A DNA stretch of 64,000 nucleotides from an uncultured Polycyclovorans sp. GTDB lineage: Bacteria > Pseudomonadota > Gammaproteobacteria > Nevskiales > Nevskiaceae. Position numbers and translations under genes: made by a program. Location of the stretch: positions 6,930 to 70,929 of the forward strand of contig CAKZHZ010000049.1 of NCBI GenBank assembly GCA_936928855.1. Reading direction: 5' to 3'. Position 1 is the stretch's first letter. Each line of letters opens with the position of its first letter. The notes under the pieces were generated by a model, which had not been told where the DNA came from, did not search any database, and was given only the letters and a program-made list of their open reading frames with translations. Shown piece after piece: positions 45,786 to 54,196 of this stretch.

Positions 45786-47604
45786 GTCACCAGCTCCCGG
45801 GGAATTTGATGCCCGGCGCTTTCTGCAGCACCTGACCGCACAGCCGGGTGTATACCGCATGTACGGAGGGCAGGGCGAACTGCTCTATGTGGGCAAGGCG
45901 CGCAACCTTCGAAAGCGCGTGGGCAGCTACTTCATGCGTGCCTCTGGCGATGCGCGCATCGAAAGCATGGTGTCGCAGATCCGGCGCATCGAGGTCACCG
46001 TCACCCATACCGAGGATGAGGCGCTCATCCTGGAAGCCACGCTGATCAAGGAGCTGCAGCCGCGTTACAACATTCTGTATCGCGATGACAAGAGTTATCC
46101 CTATGTGCGTTTTTCGTCCCACCGCTACCCGCGCATCAGCTACTACCGTGGCGAAAAACGTGGCGACGATCAGTACTTCGGTCCATTTCCAAGCGCGACG
46201 GCGGTCAGAGAGACGCTGTATACCCTGCAGAAACTGTTTCGCCTGCGCCCCTGCCGGGACAGTTTCTTCGCACACCGAGACCGTGCCTGCCTGCAATACC
46301 AGATCAAGCGGTGTTCGGGCCCCTGCGTCGGGCTGATCAGCCCGGAGGATTACGCGCAGGACCTGCGCAACGCGCGGCGACTGCTGGAAGGCAAAGGTGA
46401 CGAACTGGCGGCGGAGCTGGCGCAGGAAATGGAGCTGGCGGCCGAGGCACTGGCCTTCGAGCGCGCCGCCCGTCTGCGCGACCAGATCGCCGCGCTTAAA
46501 CGGGTTCGCGAGAGTCGCAGTATGACCGGAGGTGCTGACACGCTGGACGTGATCACGGTCGCCTCGCACCCGAGCCATTCCTGCGTTGTGGTGATGTCGG
46601 TACGCGACGGCATGAACCTTGGGCACCGTAGTCATTTCCCGCGACACCCCGCGCACGCTGAGCCCGAAGCGCTGCTCGAAAGCTTTCTCGGACAGCACTA
46701 CCTGCGACAGCCCGCGCCCGGTGAGATCCTCATCAGTCATGCACTGCACGAGCGGGACTGGATCGAAGAGGCGCTGGCCCGGACCGCCGGGCGTCGGGTA
46801 AGGCTGAACGTTCCACAACGCGGCGCCAAACGCCGTCTCCTGGAAATGGCGCAACAGACCGCCAACCAGGCGTTGGCAACCCAATTGGCCGATATCGCCA
46901 GCATGGATCAGCGGCTGCTCGAATTGCAGGCGGCGCTGGAGCTGGAGCACCCTCCCAAGCGCCTGGAATGCTTCGACATATCGCACACCGGCGGCGAGCG
47001 CGCGGTGGCATCCTGTGTTGTGTTCAACGAAGAGGGGCCGCTGAAAACCGCTTATCGCAAATTCAACATTGAGGGCATCACCCCCGGCGATGACTATGCC
47101 GCGATTCGACAGGCGGTGGCCCGACGCTTTGCCCGCGTGAAGGGCGGTGAAGTGCAGGCACCCGATCTGCTGCTCATCGATGGCGGGCTGGGGCAGCTGC
47201 ACGCAGCGCTGGAAGGCCTGGAGTCGGTCGACTATTCCGATGTCAGGGTGGTTGGCGTCGCCAAGGGGCCGACCCGCAAAGCCGGTCTCGAAGAGCTGAT
47301 CCTGCCGGAGCGCGAACATCCTCTCCGGCTGGCGCCAGACTCTCCGGCGCTGCACCTGATACAGCGTATCCGCGACGAAGCCCATCGTTTTGCCATCACA
47401 GGCCATCGTGGGCGGCGCGACAAAGCCCGACTCGGCTCGGACCTTGACGCCATCGAAGGCCTGGGCCCGGCGCGCAAGCGTGCCCTGCTCAGGAGCTTCG
47501 GCGGCCTGCCACAGCTACGCCGGGCCTCGGTGGATGATATGGCGCAGGTTGACGGCATCTCGCGCCGGCTGGCAGAACGTATTCACCTCCATTTCCAGAC
47601 CTGA
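45769..47604 (+). CDS. uvrC: Excinuclease ABC subunit C
   Basis: 611 aa from a GTG inside the end of uvrY. GIY-YIG nuclease domain (GVYRMYGGQGELLYVGKAR), central UVR motif near residue 210, a RNase H-like domain (FDISHTGGERAVASCVVF, LLIDGGLGQL), and a C-terminal helix-hairpin-helix (IEGLGPARKRALLRSFG). Makes both incisions in nucleotide excision repair. Confidence 0.98.
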   Translation: MSQLPESPAPGEFDARRFLQHLTAQPGVYRMYGGQGELLYVGKARNLRKRVGSYFMRASGDARIESMVSQIRRIEVTVTHTEDEALILEATLIKELQPRYNILYRDDKSYPYVRFSSHRYPRISYYRGEKRGDDQYFGPFPSATAVRETLYTLQKLFRLRPCRDSFFAHRDRACLQYQIKRCSGPCVGLISPEDYAQDLRNARRLLEGKGDELAAELAQEMELAAEALAFERAARLRDQIAALKRVRESRSMTGGADTLDVITVASHPSHSCVVVMSVRDGMNLGHRSHFPRHPAHAEPEALLESFLGQHYLRQPAPGEILISHALHERDWIEEALARTAGRRVRLNVPQRGAKRRLLEMAQQTANQALATQLADIASMDQRLLELQAALELEHPPKRLECFDISHTGGERAVASCVVFNEEGPLKTAYRKFNIEGITPGDDYAAIRQAVARRFARVKGGEVQAPDLLLIDGGLGQLHAALEGLESVDYSDVRVVGVAKGPTRKAGLEELILPEREHPLRLAPDSPALHLIQRIRDEAHRFAITGHRGRRDKARLGSDLDAIEGLGPARKRALLRSFGGLPQLRRASVDDMAQVDGISRRLAERIHLHFQT

Positions 47605-47628
47605 TCCCAGGCGCCGTACACTGAGACC

Positions 47629-48195
47629 ATGACGCTGACCCTTCCCCTGACTCTCACGCTGCTGCGGGTGGCAGCCATCCCGGTCGTGCTGGCCCTTTTC
47701 TACCTGCCGATACCCTACGCCCGGCAGATCGCGACCGTGGTGTACGTGGCCGCCTGCATCACTGACTGGCTGGACGGCTATCTCGCACGACGCTGGAATC
47801 AGACCTCACGGTTCGGTGCCTTTCTCGACCCGGTCGCCGACAAACTGCTGGTGGCCACCAGTCTGGTCATGCTGCTGGAGGATCGTCCCGGCGGGATCCT
47901 CGCCATTCTGGTTTGCATCATCATCGGGCGTGAGATCACCATCTCAGCGTTGCGCGAGTGGATGGCCGAACTGGGGAGCCGTGCCAGCGTGGCTGTAAGC
48001 TGGATTGGCAAGTGGAAGACCGGGTTTCAGATGACGGCCATCGGCATGATGCTGTGGCAGGCACCTACCTTTACGCTGCCGTGGTACGACGTCGGCTACG
48101 GACTGTTGTTCGTGGCGGCCGTGTTGACGCTCTGGAGCATGGTGCTGTACCTGCGCGCAGCCTGGCCGATGATGCGGGAGTCCTTCGTTCCCTGA
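47629..48195 (+). CDS. pgsA: CDP-diacylglycerol-glycerol-3-phosphate 3-phosphatidyltransferase
   Basis: 188 aa, four to six TM helices. The CDP-alcohol phosphotransferase motif is complete across DWLDGYLARRWNQTSRFG and FLDPVADK. Makes phosphatidylglycerol-phosphate. The uvrY-uvrC-pgsA order matches E. coli. Confidence 0.96.
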   Translation: MTLTLPLTLTLLRVAAIPVVLALFYLPIPYARQIATVVYVAACITDWLDGYLARRWNQTSRFGAFLDPVADKLLVATSLVMLLEDRPGGILAILVCIIIGREITISALREWMAELGSRASVAVSWIGKWKTGFQMTAIGMMLWQAPTFTLPWYDVGYGLLFVAAVLTLWSMVLYLRAAWPMMRESFVP

Positions 48196-48240
48196 TGGCC
48201 TTGCCCTGGATCGCGGCACATCCTGTAGGATCGCGAGCGC

Positions 48241-48325
48241 GCGCCTGTGGCGGAATCGGTAGACGCAGGAGACTTAAAATTTCCCGCTTTCGAGCGTGCC
48301 GGTTCGAGCCCGGCCAGGCGCACCA
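48241..48325 (+). tRNA. tRNA-Leu (UAA)
   Basis: 85 nt with encoded CCA. Acceptor GCGCCTG (48241-48247) pairs with CAGGCGC (48315-48321). The 7-nt anticodon loop CTTAAAA gives anticodon TAA between stem GGAGA/TTTCC. The T-arm GGTTCGAGCC and a long variable arm confirm Leu. It corresponds to E. coli leuZ, which also lies near pgsA. A possible promoter is TTGCCC (48201) / TAGGAT (48226) with 19-bp spacing. Confidence 0.95.
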
Positions 48326-48364
48326 CCCCCTGAATCATCGGGCGACTCTTTTCGGAGAACATGA

Positions 48365-48790
48365 ATGGCGCGCGAGCCGACTCTGCTTGAACAGGCGCTG
48401 CAGCGTGGCCGTGTCACGGTTAGCAGTGGCGTCGCAGTGTGGGTGGTCGACGGGCAAGGGGCTGCTGCCATGCCGGCCGACGAGTGGCGCAGCTCAGAAA
48501 AATGGGCCAGCTCTCGCCGAGGGGGGATCAATGCTGCCCGTGATCGAGCGGTGCTGCTGGAGCGCATCACCACCATGGTGACCCGTTCCGGCACCACGTT
48601 CACCACGCTGAAAGGCTCCCAGAAGTCTCTCGATCAACTGCAGAAGGCGATGAAGGCCGGTGGCTTCGACATGAATGAATGGCGCTTCCCAGCCGACGAA
48701 GGCACGCTCAAAAAACGCCCAAAAGGGGACAATGGCGTTCAGGGAAATCCGACTGCCAACGGGGCAGGGGAGACCCGTAAAGACCCTTAA
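48365..48790 (+). CDS. Hypothetical protein between tRNA genes
   Basis: 141 aa from ATG 48365, 7 nt after GGAG. No signal or TM. The N-terminal half is mixed alpha/beta, the middle has a Ser/Thr/Arg helix (RDRAVLLERITTMVTRSG), and the last 30 residues are Lys/Gly-rich and disordered. I do not recognise the family. Followed 27 nt later by a second unknown gene, so the pair is probably an operon. Confidence 0.55.
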   Translation: MAREPTLLEQALQRGRVTVSSGVAVWVVDGQGAAAMPADEWRSSEKWASSRRGGINAARDRAVLLERITTMVTRSGTTFTTLKGSQKSLDQLQKAMKAGGFDMNEWRFPADEGTLKKRPKGDNGVQGNPTANGAGETRKDP

Positions 48791-48817
48791 GGAGGCCGCC
48801 GAGACTGCGGAGCAACG

Positions 48818-49672
48818 TTGAACCAGAGCCCGATCACCCCGATGCTACGACCCGCCACCCCCTATGAAACGGTTGCGGGCCTGCTGCATCACCAGCCGGC
48901 TGCTGCGTTCCCCTCCCTGTTCGTCCTCCACGGATACGGGCACGACCTGTGCACCGACTTGGTGGTCGCCGAGCTGGCCGAAATCGACACGGTGACGCGC
49001 GGCGTTGGTGCGCAGCGCGAGTACGAGTTGCGAAAACTGGTCTTCAGACCGCTGGCATCCGACCGGCTCATCAACCTGTCGCACGAGGCGCTTTCCGTTT
49101 TTTGCTTCGATCGTTGCTCGATCCGGCAGTTTCCGGTGTTCTTTGTACTGCGCGACCCAGCCCGCCAGGCCGATGTGGAACGGGTCATGGCGCAGGCGGT
49201 TGGCTATGCCACTGTCCGCTACAACGACTGGCGCCTCGAGAATGCCTATGAGTGGGCGCTGCTGTCCGCTGAGGCCCAAGCCGGGACCCTCATCCCCAAG
49301 CTTGAGTTCCAACTCATGGATGCCTTGGGTTGGCGGTTGGTTCGCCCGATCACGGAAATGGGCGGTCGCTCTCCTGTGTTGGAGTGGCATCTTTTGAAAA
49401 CGGCAGAGTTCGGAAATGCCGGTGCCATTCCGCTGATGACCGTTCTGACCAATCCGGAAGGGCACATTCTGCGGCGCGCGGATGCCCAGATGCTGCGCGT
49501 GTTCAGAGCGCAGGGCGAACGGCATCAGCCGGTCACCGTGGCGCTCGCCGCAGATCGAACGCCGCTGATGACGGTTTCCACGCGGGTAACTGAAGCGCCT
49601 CGGGAGGTCGAGCCAAGTCTTCAGGCGCCCCGCGACAACGTGGTGCCGCTGCAGCAGCGCGTTGCCGTCTGA
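48818..49672 (+). CDS. Hypothetical protein between tRNA genes
   Basis: 284 aa from a TTG at 48818 with GGAG 5 nt upstream; an in-frame ATG at 48842 has no ribosome site. The composition is that of a soluble alpha/beta protein with several aromatic motifs (VFCFDRCSIRQFPVFFVLRD, WRLENAYEWALL). The last 30 residues look unstructured. No family recognised. It is transcribed toward two minus-strand tRNA genes. Confidence 0.55.
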   Translation: MNQSPITPMLRPATPYETVAGLLHHQPAAAFPSLFVLHGYGHDLCTDLVVAELAEIDTVTRGVGAQREYELRKLVFRPLASDRLINLSHEALSVFCFDRCSIRQFPVFFVLRDPARQADVERVMAQAVGYATVRYNDWRLENAYEWALLSAEAQAGTLIPKLEFQLMDALGWRLVRPITEMGGRSPVLEWHLLKTAEFGNAGAIPLMTVLTNPEGHILRRADAQMLRVFRAQGERHQPVTVALAADRTPLMTVSTRVTEAPREVEPSLQAPRDNVVPLQQRVAV

Positions 49673-49744
49673 GGTTGATCCGCCGGAAAGCGAAGAGAGT
49701 GGGGTGCCCTGATTATCGGCACCTGATCAGGCGGGCAGAGACGA

Positions 49745-49818
49745 TGGAGGCTGGGGCCGGAATTGAACCGACGTACGCGGATTTGCAGTCCGCTGCATAA
49801 CCACTCTGCCACCCAGCC
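49745..49818 (-). tRNA. tRNA-Cys (GCA)
   Basis: 74 nt including CCA. Acceptor GGCTGGG/CCCAGCC, anticodon loop CTGCAAA (anticodon GCA), T-loop GGTTCAATTCC. Equivalent to E. coli cysT. It has no obvious promoter of its own and probably depends on readthrough from tRNA-Gly. Confidence 0.95.
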
Positions 49819-49851
49819 CGGGGGCGCAATTCGCGCTGTCTCTGAAACTAA

Positions 49852-49880
49852 AAAGCCCCGCTCATGCAACCGGGGCTTTG
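49852..49880 (-). terminator. Hairpin terminator between tRNA-Gly and tRNA-Cys
   Basis: On the minus strand, AAAGCCCCG (49871-49879) pairs with CGGGGCTTT (49852-49860) around a 10-nt loop and runs into further T residues. It lies between two tRNA genes that look co-transcribed. Confidence 0.75.
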
Positions 49881-49885
49881 ATTCT

Positions 49886-49961
49886 TGGAGCGGGTAACGA
49901 GGCTCGAACTCGTGACCTCGACCTTGGCAAGGTCGCGCTCTACCAACTGAGCTACACCCGC
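49886..49961 (-). tRNA. tRNA-Gly (GCC)
   Basis: 76 nt with CCA. Acceptor GCGGGTG/TACCCGC (one G-U pair), D-arm GCTCAGTTGGTAGAGC, anticodon loop TTGCCAA (anticodon GCC), T-loop GAGTTCGAGCCTC. Equivalent to E. coli glyW. Confidence 0.96.
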
Positions 49962-49978
49962 ATCACTGTGTGCCGCGT

Positions 49979-50006
49979 ATTCTAGCGATGGCCGGTCCGA
50001 AGTCAA
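49979..50006 (-). promoter_or_regulatory. Sigma-70 promoter of tRNA-Gly (tRNA-Cys)
   Basis: TTGACT (50001-50006 on the minus strand) and TAGAAT (49979-49984), spacing 16 bp, start expected about 10 nt before the tRNA 5' end. Near-consensus, as expected for stable RNA. Confidence 0.82.
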
Positions 50007-50031
50007 GCATTCATCGCTAAAAATCTGTGGT

Positions 50032-50739
50032 TCAACGATCCCGATACTGCGCCTCGACACGCTCGTCCTGGCCCTTGATATCGACGCAGACGGTGGCGGT
50101 GGGGCGTGCCAGAAGACGCGGAATGCCGATCGGGTCGCCAGTCTTCTCGCAATAGCCGTATTCGCGATCAGCGATGCGCTTCAGGGCTTCATCAATCTTG
50201 CGCAGCAGCAGCGACTCGCGTTCACGCAGGCGCAGGTCAAGCCAGTGCTCTTCTTCGGCAGTCGCACGGTCAGCCGGGTCGGCGAACACTTCCCGTTGAT
50301 GCAGCCGTTCCTTGACGTCGACTTCCCGTGCCAAGACCTCTGCGCGCATGGCCAGCAGGCGCTCGCGGAAGAACGACAGCTGCGCATCGCTCATGTAGTC
50401 GTCATCAGACATCTGGCGGATCTGGTCTTCGGTCAGCGCGCCATTGAGTGCGGCTGCCTTGGTTTTGGTCGCCGTTTTCGCCGCAGCTGCCTTCTTGCTG
50501 GTGCGGGGAGCGGCCTTGGACTTGGAAGCGGTGGTTTTCGCAGTCATTAATTTGGCGTTCTTGGGCGCAGCCGTTGTGGCGCGCTTCGGGGTTGTGGTGG
50601 AAGAGCGAGAGGACTTGGGTGACGTTCCCGCAGATTTCGTGCCGACAGCCTTGGGGCGCGCCGCCGCGGCGGGCTTCGCCTTGTTGGAGGCGCCGCGGCT
50701 GGCGCGTTTCTCCGGTTTCGTCGTGGCTCGCGTCGGCAT
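50032..50739 (-). CDS. dksA: DksA-family RNA polymerase-binding protein with basic N-terminal tail
   Basis: 235 aa against about 150 for E. coli DksA. Residues 1-95 are Lys/Ala/Thr/Ser-rich like histone H1 or AlgP tails. The DksA core begins about 115 (YMSDAQLSFF); the coiled-coil tip keeps Asp154, Asp157 and Ala159 (DPADRAT). The zinc finger has Cys197 and Cys218 but Thr and Ile at the other two ligand sites. Strong promoter upstream, tRNA genes downstream. It is probably the main DksA or a paralogue. Confidence 0.88.
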   Translation of the reverse strand: MPTRATTKPEKRASRGASNKAKPAAAARPKAVGTKSAGTSPKSSRSSTTTPKRATTAAPKNAKLMTAKTTASKSKAAPRTSKKAAAAKTATKTKAAALNGALTEDQIRQMSDDDYMSDAQLSFFRERLLAMRAEVLAREVDVKERLHQREVFADPADRATAEEEHWLDLRLRERESLLLRKIDEALKRIADREYGYCEKTGDPIGIPRLLARPTATVCVDIKGQDERVEAQYRDR

Positions 50740-50772
50740 GGGGAACCCCCAGGGCGGCAGATGAAGGCGGGG

Positions 50773-50801
50773 CTTATAGCATCGGGTGTGGGCACCGTCA
50801 A
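50773..50801 (-). promoter_or_regulatory. Sigma-70 promoter of the dksA-family gene
   Basis: TTGACG (50796-50801) and TATAAG (50773-50778) with 17-bp spacing; predicted start about 27 nt before the ATG. A 16-bp AT-rich dyad, CATAAT-ATAC-ATTATG (50826-50841), lies 24 bp upstream of the -35 and may be a UP element or operator. Confidence 0.8.
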
Positions 50802-50900
50802 TGCGCGTATCATTCCATTACTTTACATAATATACATTATGGCGTTTATTGTGCCGAAGACGAACACGGCGCCATGCCGTCGCGGCTGTCGGTCGCACGG

Positions 50901-51464
50901 CTACTCGAGGCATTTCAGGCGGCTCATGTTCTGGATGGCGTTGTCTCGTTGGTTGCGCAGCAGTCGGGCCTCCGACTCCGGCGGTTTGGCGGCAAGCAAG
51001 GTCTCTGCCTCTTCCCGCAGCCCCTGAAGCCCACGGCACAGGCCATCGTCACGTGCGCCGCCCGACAGACTTCGCGCGTCCTGCGGGGGCAAACGGTCGC
51101 CACCGCCAATGGCACGCGGCCCCGCGAGGCGCGTTTCAGCCGGGCCTGGCTCAAACGTTTCCAGCGGCGTGGTCTGGAGCTCCGCAGCGGGTGCGACCCC
51201 GCCGGTGATCCGAGGCGAGGCCACTACGTCCGGCGTGCGCTGCGACGTCGAATCCGATGCTGGCGGAGCCCCCAAGGAACCTGTGTCGCGCCCTTGTCCA
51301 TCGGCAACGGCCTGTGGCAACGGCTGTGGCGCTTCTGACTGCAGCCAGCGGATGCCGGCGAACAGGGCTGCGGCAGGGATCAGCAACGACAGCCAAAGGC
51401 CGATCGATGATTTCTTTGGGGTTTTTGAGGGCCGCGAACGACGCTCGGCTTGCAGTGGGTCCAT
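50901..51464 (-). CDS. Hypothetical single-TM protein
   Basis: 187 aa from the ATG at 51464. Basic N-terminus (RRSRPSKTPKKSS), TM helix at about residues 22-40, then a low-complexity Pro/Ala/Thr linker and a C-terminal helix with a few Cys. Probably bitopic with the bulk in the periplasm. Family not recognised. The frame is open to 51584, but the upstream start has no ribosome site. Divergent from the BASS transporter gene. Confidence 0.5.
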   Translation of the reverse strand: MDPLQAERRSRPSKTPKKSSIGLWLSLLIPAAALFAGIRWLQSEAPQPLPQAVADGQGRDTGSLGAPPASDSTSQRTPDVVASPRITGGVAPAAELQTTPLETFEPGPAETRLAGPRAIGGGDRLPPQDARSLSGGARDDGLCRGLQGLREEAETLLAAKPPESEARLLRNQRDNAIQNMSRLKCLE

Positions 51465-51586
51465 GGAGTCAGCTGAGTCAGGTATTCGGGTGCTTAGCGT
51501 ACGCGTCCGAGCAGCGGTTGGGGGCTGTGTGTGGTACAAGAGCGCAGCCGCATAACCTACAAGAATCGCGCAGGAGCATTTCACCC

Positions 51587-52480
51587 GTGGAACAAAGTCC
51601 GCTGATTGCGATCGGCCTCCCGATTGCGTTGTTCATCATCATGATCGGCATGGGCTTGACCCTGACGCCGCAGGACTTCAAGCGGGAGGCGCAGGCGCCC
51701 CGCGGCCTGTTGGTCGGTAGCGCCCTGCAGCTTGCGATACTGCCGCTGATTGGCTTGCTGTTGATGCAGATGCCCGGCCTGGGCGCGACACTCGCAGTGG
51801 GGGTGGTCATCGTGGCGGCCTGTCCCGGGGGCACCACCTCCAATCTGATCAGCTTTCTGGCGCGCGGCAACGTGGCGCTATCTATCATCCTGACGGTGAT
51901 TGCCAGCCTGGCAACGATCGCGACGCTTCCCTTCTGGGTCAATATTGCGTTGGAGTTGGCCGGCCTCGACCACGGCGATACCCCGTTGCATCTTCCCTTT
52001 CTGAAGACCGTACTGATGCTGTCCGTCCTGATTCTGGTGCCTGTGGCAATCGGCATGGTGATCCGCGGGCGCAACGCTGCATTGGCAGCGCGTGCCGATC
52101 GTGTGGTCAGTCTGTTCGGCGCGCTGGTACTGCTGCTGCTGATCATCGGCATCGCCTGGACCAACCGCGAGCGCTTGGGCAGTCTGCTGGCCCTTGCAGG
52201 GCCGGCATGCGCCGCGCTCAATGTCGCCGGCATCGCCCTGGGGATGTTGGGAGGGCGGCTTGCCGGCCTGAGCGGACAGGACAGTCTGACGGTGGCGGTC
52301 GAACTCGGTATCAAGAACAGCACCATCGGCCTGCTGGTGGCCATGACTCTGCTGAACAATACCGAAATGGCCGTCCCATCCGCCGTTTACGGCATCATGA
52401 TGTACGCGTTCGGGTTTGCGCTGGTTGCCTGGGGCAAGCATCGCAGCCGTGTCAGCCCCCTGCCCGACTCCAAGGTCTGA
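51587..52480 (+). CDS. Bile acid:sodium symporter (BASS) family transporter
   Basis: 297 aa from a GTG with AGGAG 10 nt upstream; a longer frame to 51257 is shadow of the divergent gene. About nine TM helices. VAACPGGTTSNLISFLARGN and VELGIKNSTIGLL carry the two unwound-helix sodium/substrate regions. BASS members carry bile acids, pantothenate, pyruvate and other organic anions. It lies 3 nt before an SDR gene, so substrate uptake linked to oxidation is possible. Confidence 0.9.
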   Translation: MEQSPLIAIGLPIALFIIMIGMGLTLTPQDFKREAQAPRGLLVGSALQLAILPLIGLLLMQMPGLGATLAVGVVIVAACPGGTTSNLISFLARGNVALSIILTVIASLATIATLPFWVNIALELAGLDHGDTPLHLPFLKTVLMLSVLILVPVAIGMVIRGRNAALAARADRVVSLFGALVLLLLIIGIAWTNRERLGSLLALAGPACAALNVAGIALGMLGGRLAGLSGQDSLTVAVELGIKNSTIGLLVAMTLLNNTEMAVPSAVYGIMMYAFGFALVAWGKHRSRVSPLPDSKV

Positions 52481-52483
52481 TCC

Positions 52484-53248
52484 ATGAGTACCCGCCTGTT
52501 TGATCTGCATGATCGTATCGCTCTCGTCACCGGCGCGTCCCGGGGTATCGGTGAAGCCACCGCGAGGCTGCTCGCCGAGCAGGGGGCGCATGTCATCCTG
52601 GCGTCGCGCAAGCAGGCGGATCTTGACGCCGTGGCCGCATCCATCGTTGCGGCAGGCGGGAAAGCAACCGCCATCGCCGCACACCAGGGTGACTCGGGCG
52701 CACTGAACGCCTTGGTTGATGCAATTGATCAGCGGTTCGGGCGTCTCGATATCCTGGTCAACAATGCGGCGACCAACCCGCACTTTGGCCATATCGCCGA
52801 CACTGGCATGGACATGGTCGACAAGACGCTCCAGGTCAACGTGAAGGGCTATTTCGAGCTGTCGGCACTGGCGGCCAAGCTGATGAAGCGCGGCGGTGGC
52901 GGCGCCATCGTCAACATCGCCAGCATCAATGGTGTGCGGCCCGGGCCGATGCAGGGCATCTATTCAGTGACCAAGGCAGCCGTCATCAACATGACCAAGG
53001 CTTTTGCCAAGGAGTGCGCGCCCTGGGGCGTGCGGGTGAACGCGGTGCTGCCGGGACTGACCGAAACCAAGTTCGCGTCTGCGTTGACCACTAACGAGGA
53101 GATGCTCAAGCACTTCATGCCGAGCATCCCCCTCGGCCGCGTGGCTCAGCCCAGCGAAATCGCACCGGCCGTACTGTTCTTGGTGGCGGAAGCTTCCAGC
53201 TATGTCACCGGCAGTACGCTGGTGGTTGACGGCGGATTTCTGACCTGA
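52484..53248 (+). CDS. SDR-family oxidoreductase
   Basis: 254 aa classical SDR. TGASRGIGEATARLL (nucleotide binding), NNAATNPHFG, Ser in IASINGVRPG, and YSVTKAAV (Tyr/Lys). VTGSTLVVDGGFLT ends the fold. In operon with the BASS transporter. Could be a 3-hydroxyacyl-CoA or hydroxysteroid dehydrogenase; the sequence does not decide. Confidence 0.9.
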   Translation: MSTRLFDLHDRIALVTGASRGIGEATARLLAEQGAHVILASRKQADLDAVAASIVAAGGKATAIAAHQGDSGALNALVDAIDQRFGRLDILVNNAATNPHFGHIADTGMDMVDKTLQVNVKGYFELSALAAKLMKRGGGGAIVNIASINGVRPGPMQGIYSVTKAAVINMTKAFAKECAPWGVRVNAVLPGLTETKFASALTTNEEMLKHFMPSIPLGRVAQPSEIAPAVLFLVAEASSYVTGSTLVVDGGFLT

Positions 53249-53302
53249 GCCGGGCACGGATCGGTCACCCCGCACCGTTGCCGACACGGGTTCCTCTGCC
53301 GC

Positions 53303-54172
53303 TCAGGGGCGCCGTCGAACGATGCGGGGGCGCGGTGCCCCCTCCCCCTCCCCTTCACGCAGCGCGACGAAGAAGCGTCTGATGTCTGGCCACAACCGGT
53401 CGGGCCGGTTTCGCAGTTCGAGAATGTGCCGGGCCTCCAGCAAGGTGGAATGCCGCAGCTCCTGATGCAGCACATGCGCGTCGCGGAATTCGTGTAGCTT
53501 GTCGCCGCTGTGACCGATGATCAGCGCCGGCATGGAAAGTGTGCGACGCGCGGTTTCCGGGGGTACGATCGCGCCGACCAGCACGCCATGAAGAATGGCT
53601 GCCATGTTGGCTGGCTCCATCGACGCCGTGTTGAGCACACTGGTCAGCACCTCATTGCGTGGTCGCGGTATCCGCCGCAGGCGTTGTGCCAATGGGCGTT
53701 GCAGAAAGGGTGCGAGCCGGGACAGTGCGATCAGTGGTGACAGCATGAGTGCTGCCCAGGGCGCAGACCATTCCATCACCGGCATTTCGAGAAACAGTCC
53801 TGCCACACGATCCGGTGCCTTGACTGCGACATGCAGGGAGACAATGCATCCGAGCGACAGCCCTCCCAGCACTGCCTTTTCGACCTGCAGGTGATCCAGC
53901 AGGGCAAGTACCTGGTCGGCATAGAAGTCCGCACGGTGATCCTTGGGGTCATGACTGCGATCACTGCGCCCGTGGCCCAGTAGATCGAGCAACACCACCT
54001 GGAACCCTTCGCGTACCAGTTTGCGCGCAAGCCCCCGATTGAGATGAGAGTCCAGCAGGATGCCGTGGGTCAGCACTACGGTCGGCGCACCGTGCGATCC
54101 GTAACGCTCGTAAGCAAGCTGCGCCTCCTGGTACCAGAAGCGTCCGGTGGTAACGGCGGCCAGTTCAGTCAT
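53303..54172 (-). CDS. Alpha/beta-fold hydrolase
   Basis: 289 aa. LTHGILLDSHLNR carries the oxyanion-hole HG, VVLLDLLGHGRSDRS, nucleophile elbow GGLSLGCIVSLH (Ser), and acid/base near PALIIGHSGDKLHEF and EARHILELRN (His). Cytoplasmic. Last gene of the minus-strand set with two acyl-CoA dehydrogenases, so perhaps a thioesterase or ester hydrolase of the same pathway. Confidence 0.85.
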   Translation of the reverse strand: MTELAAVTTGRFWYQEAQLAYERYGSHGAPTVVLTHGILLDSHLNRGLARKLVREGFQVVLLDLLGHGRSDRSHDPKDHRADFYADQVLALLDHLQVEKAVLGGLSLGCIVSLHVAVKAPDRVAGLFLEMPVMEWSAPWAALMLSPLIALSRLAPFLQRPLAQRLRRIPRPRNEVLTSVLNTASMEPANMAAILHGVLVGAIVPPETARRTLSMPALIIGHSGDKLHEFRDAHVLHQELRHSTLLEARHILELRNRPDRLWPDIRRFFVALREGEGEGAPRPRIVRRRP

Positions 54173-54196
54173 TGAAATCTCCTCTTCCCATGGAGC

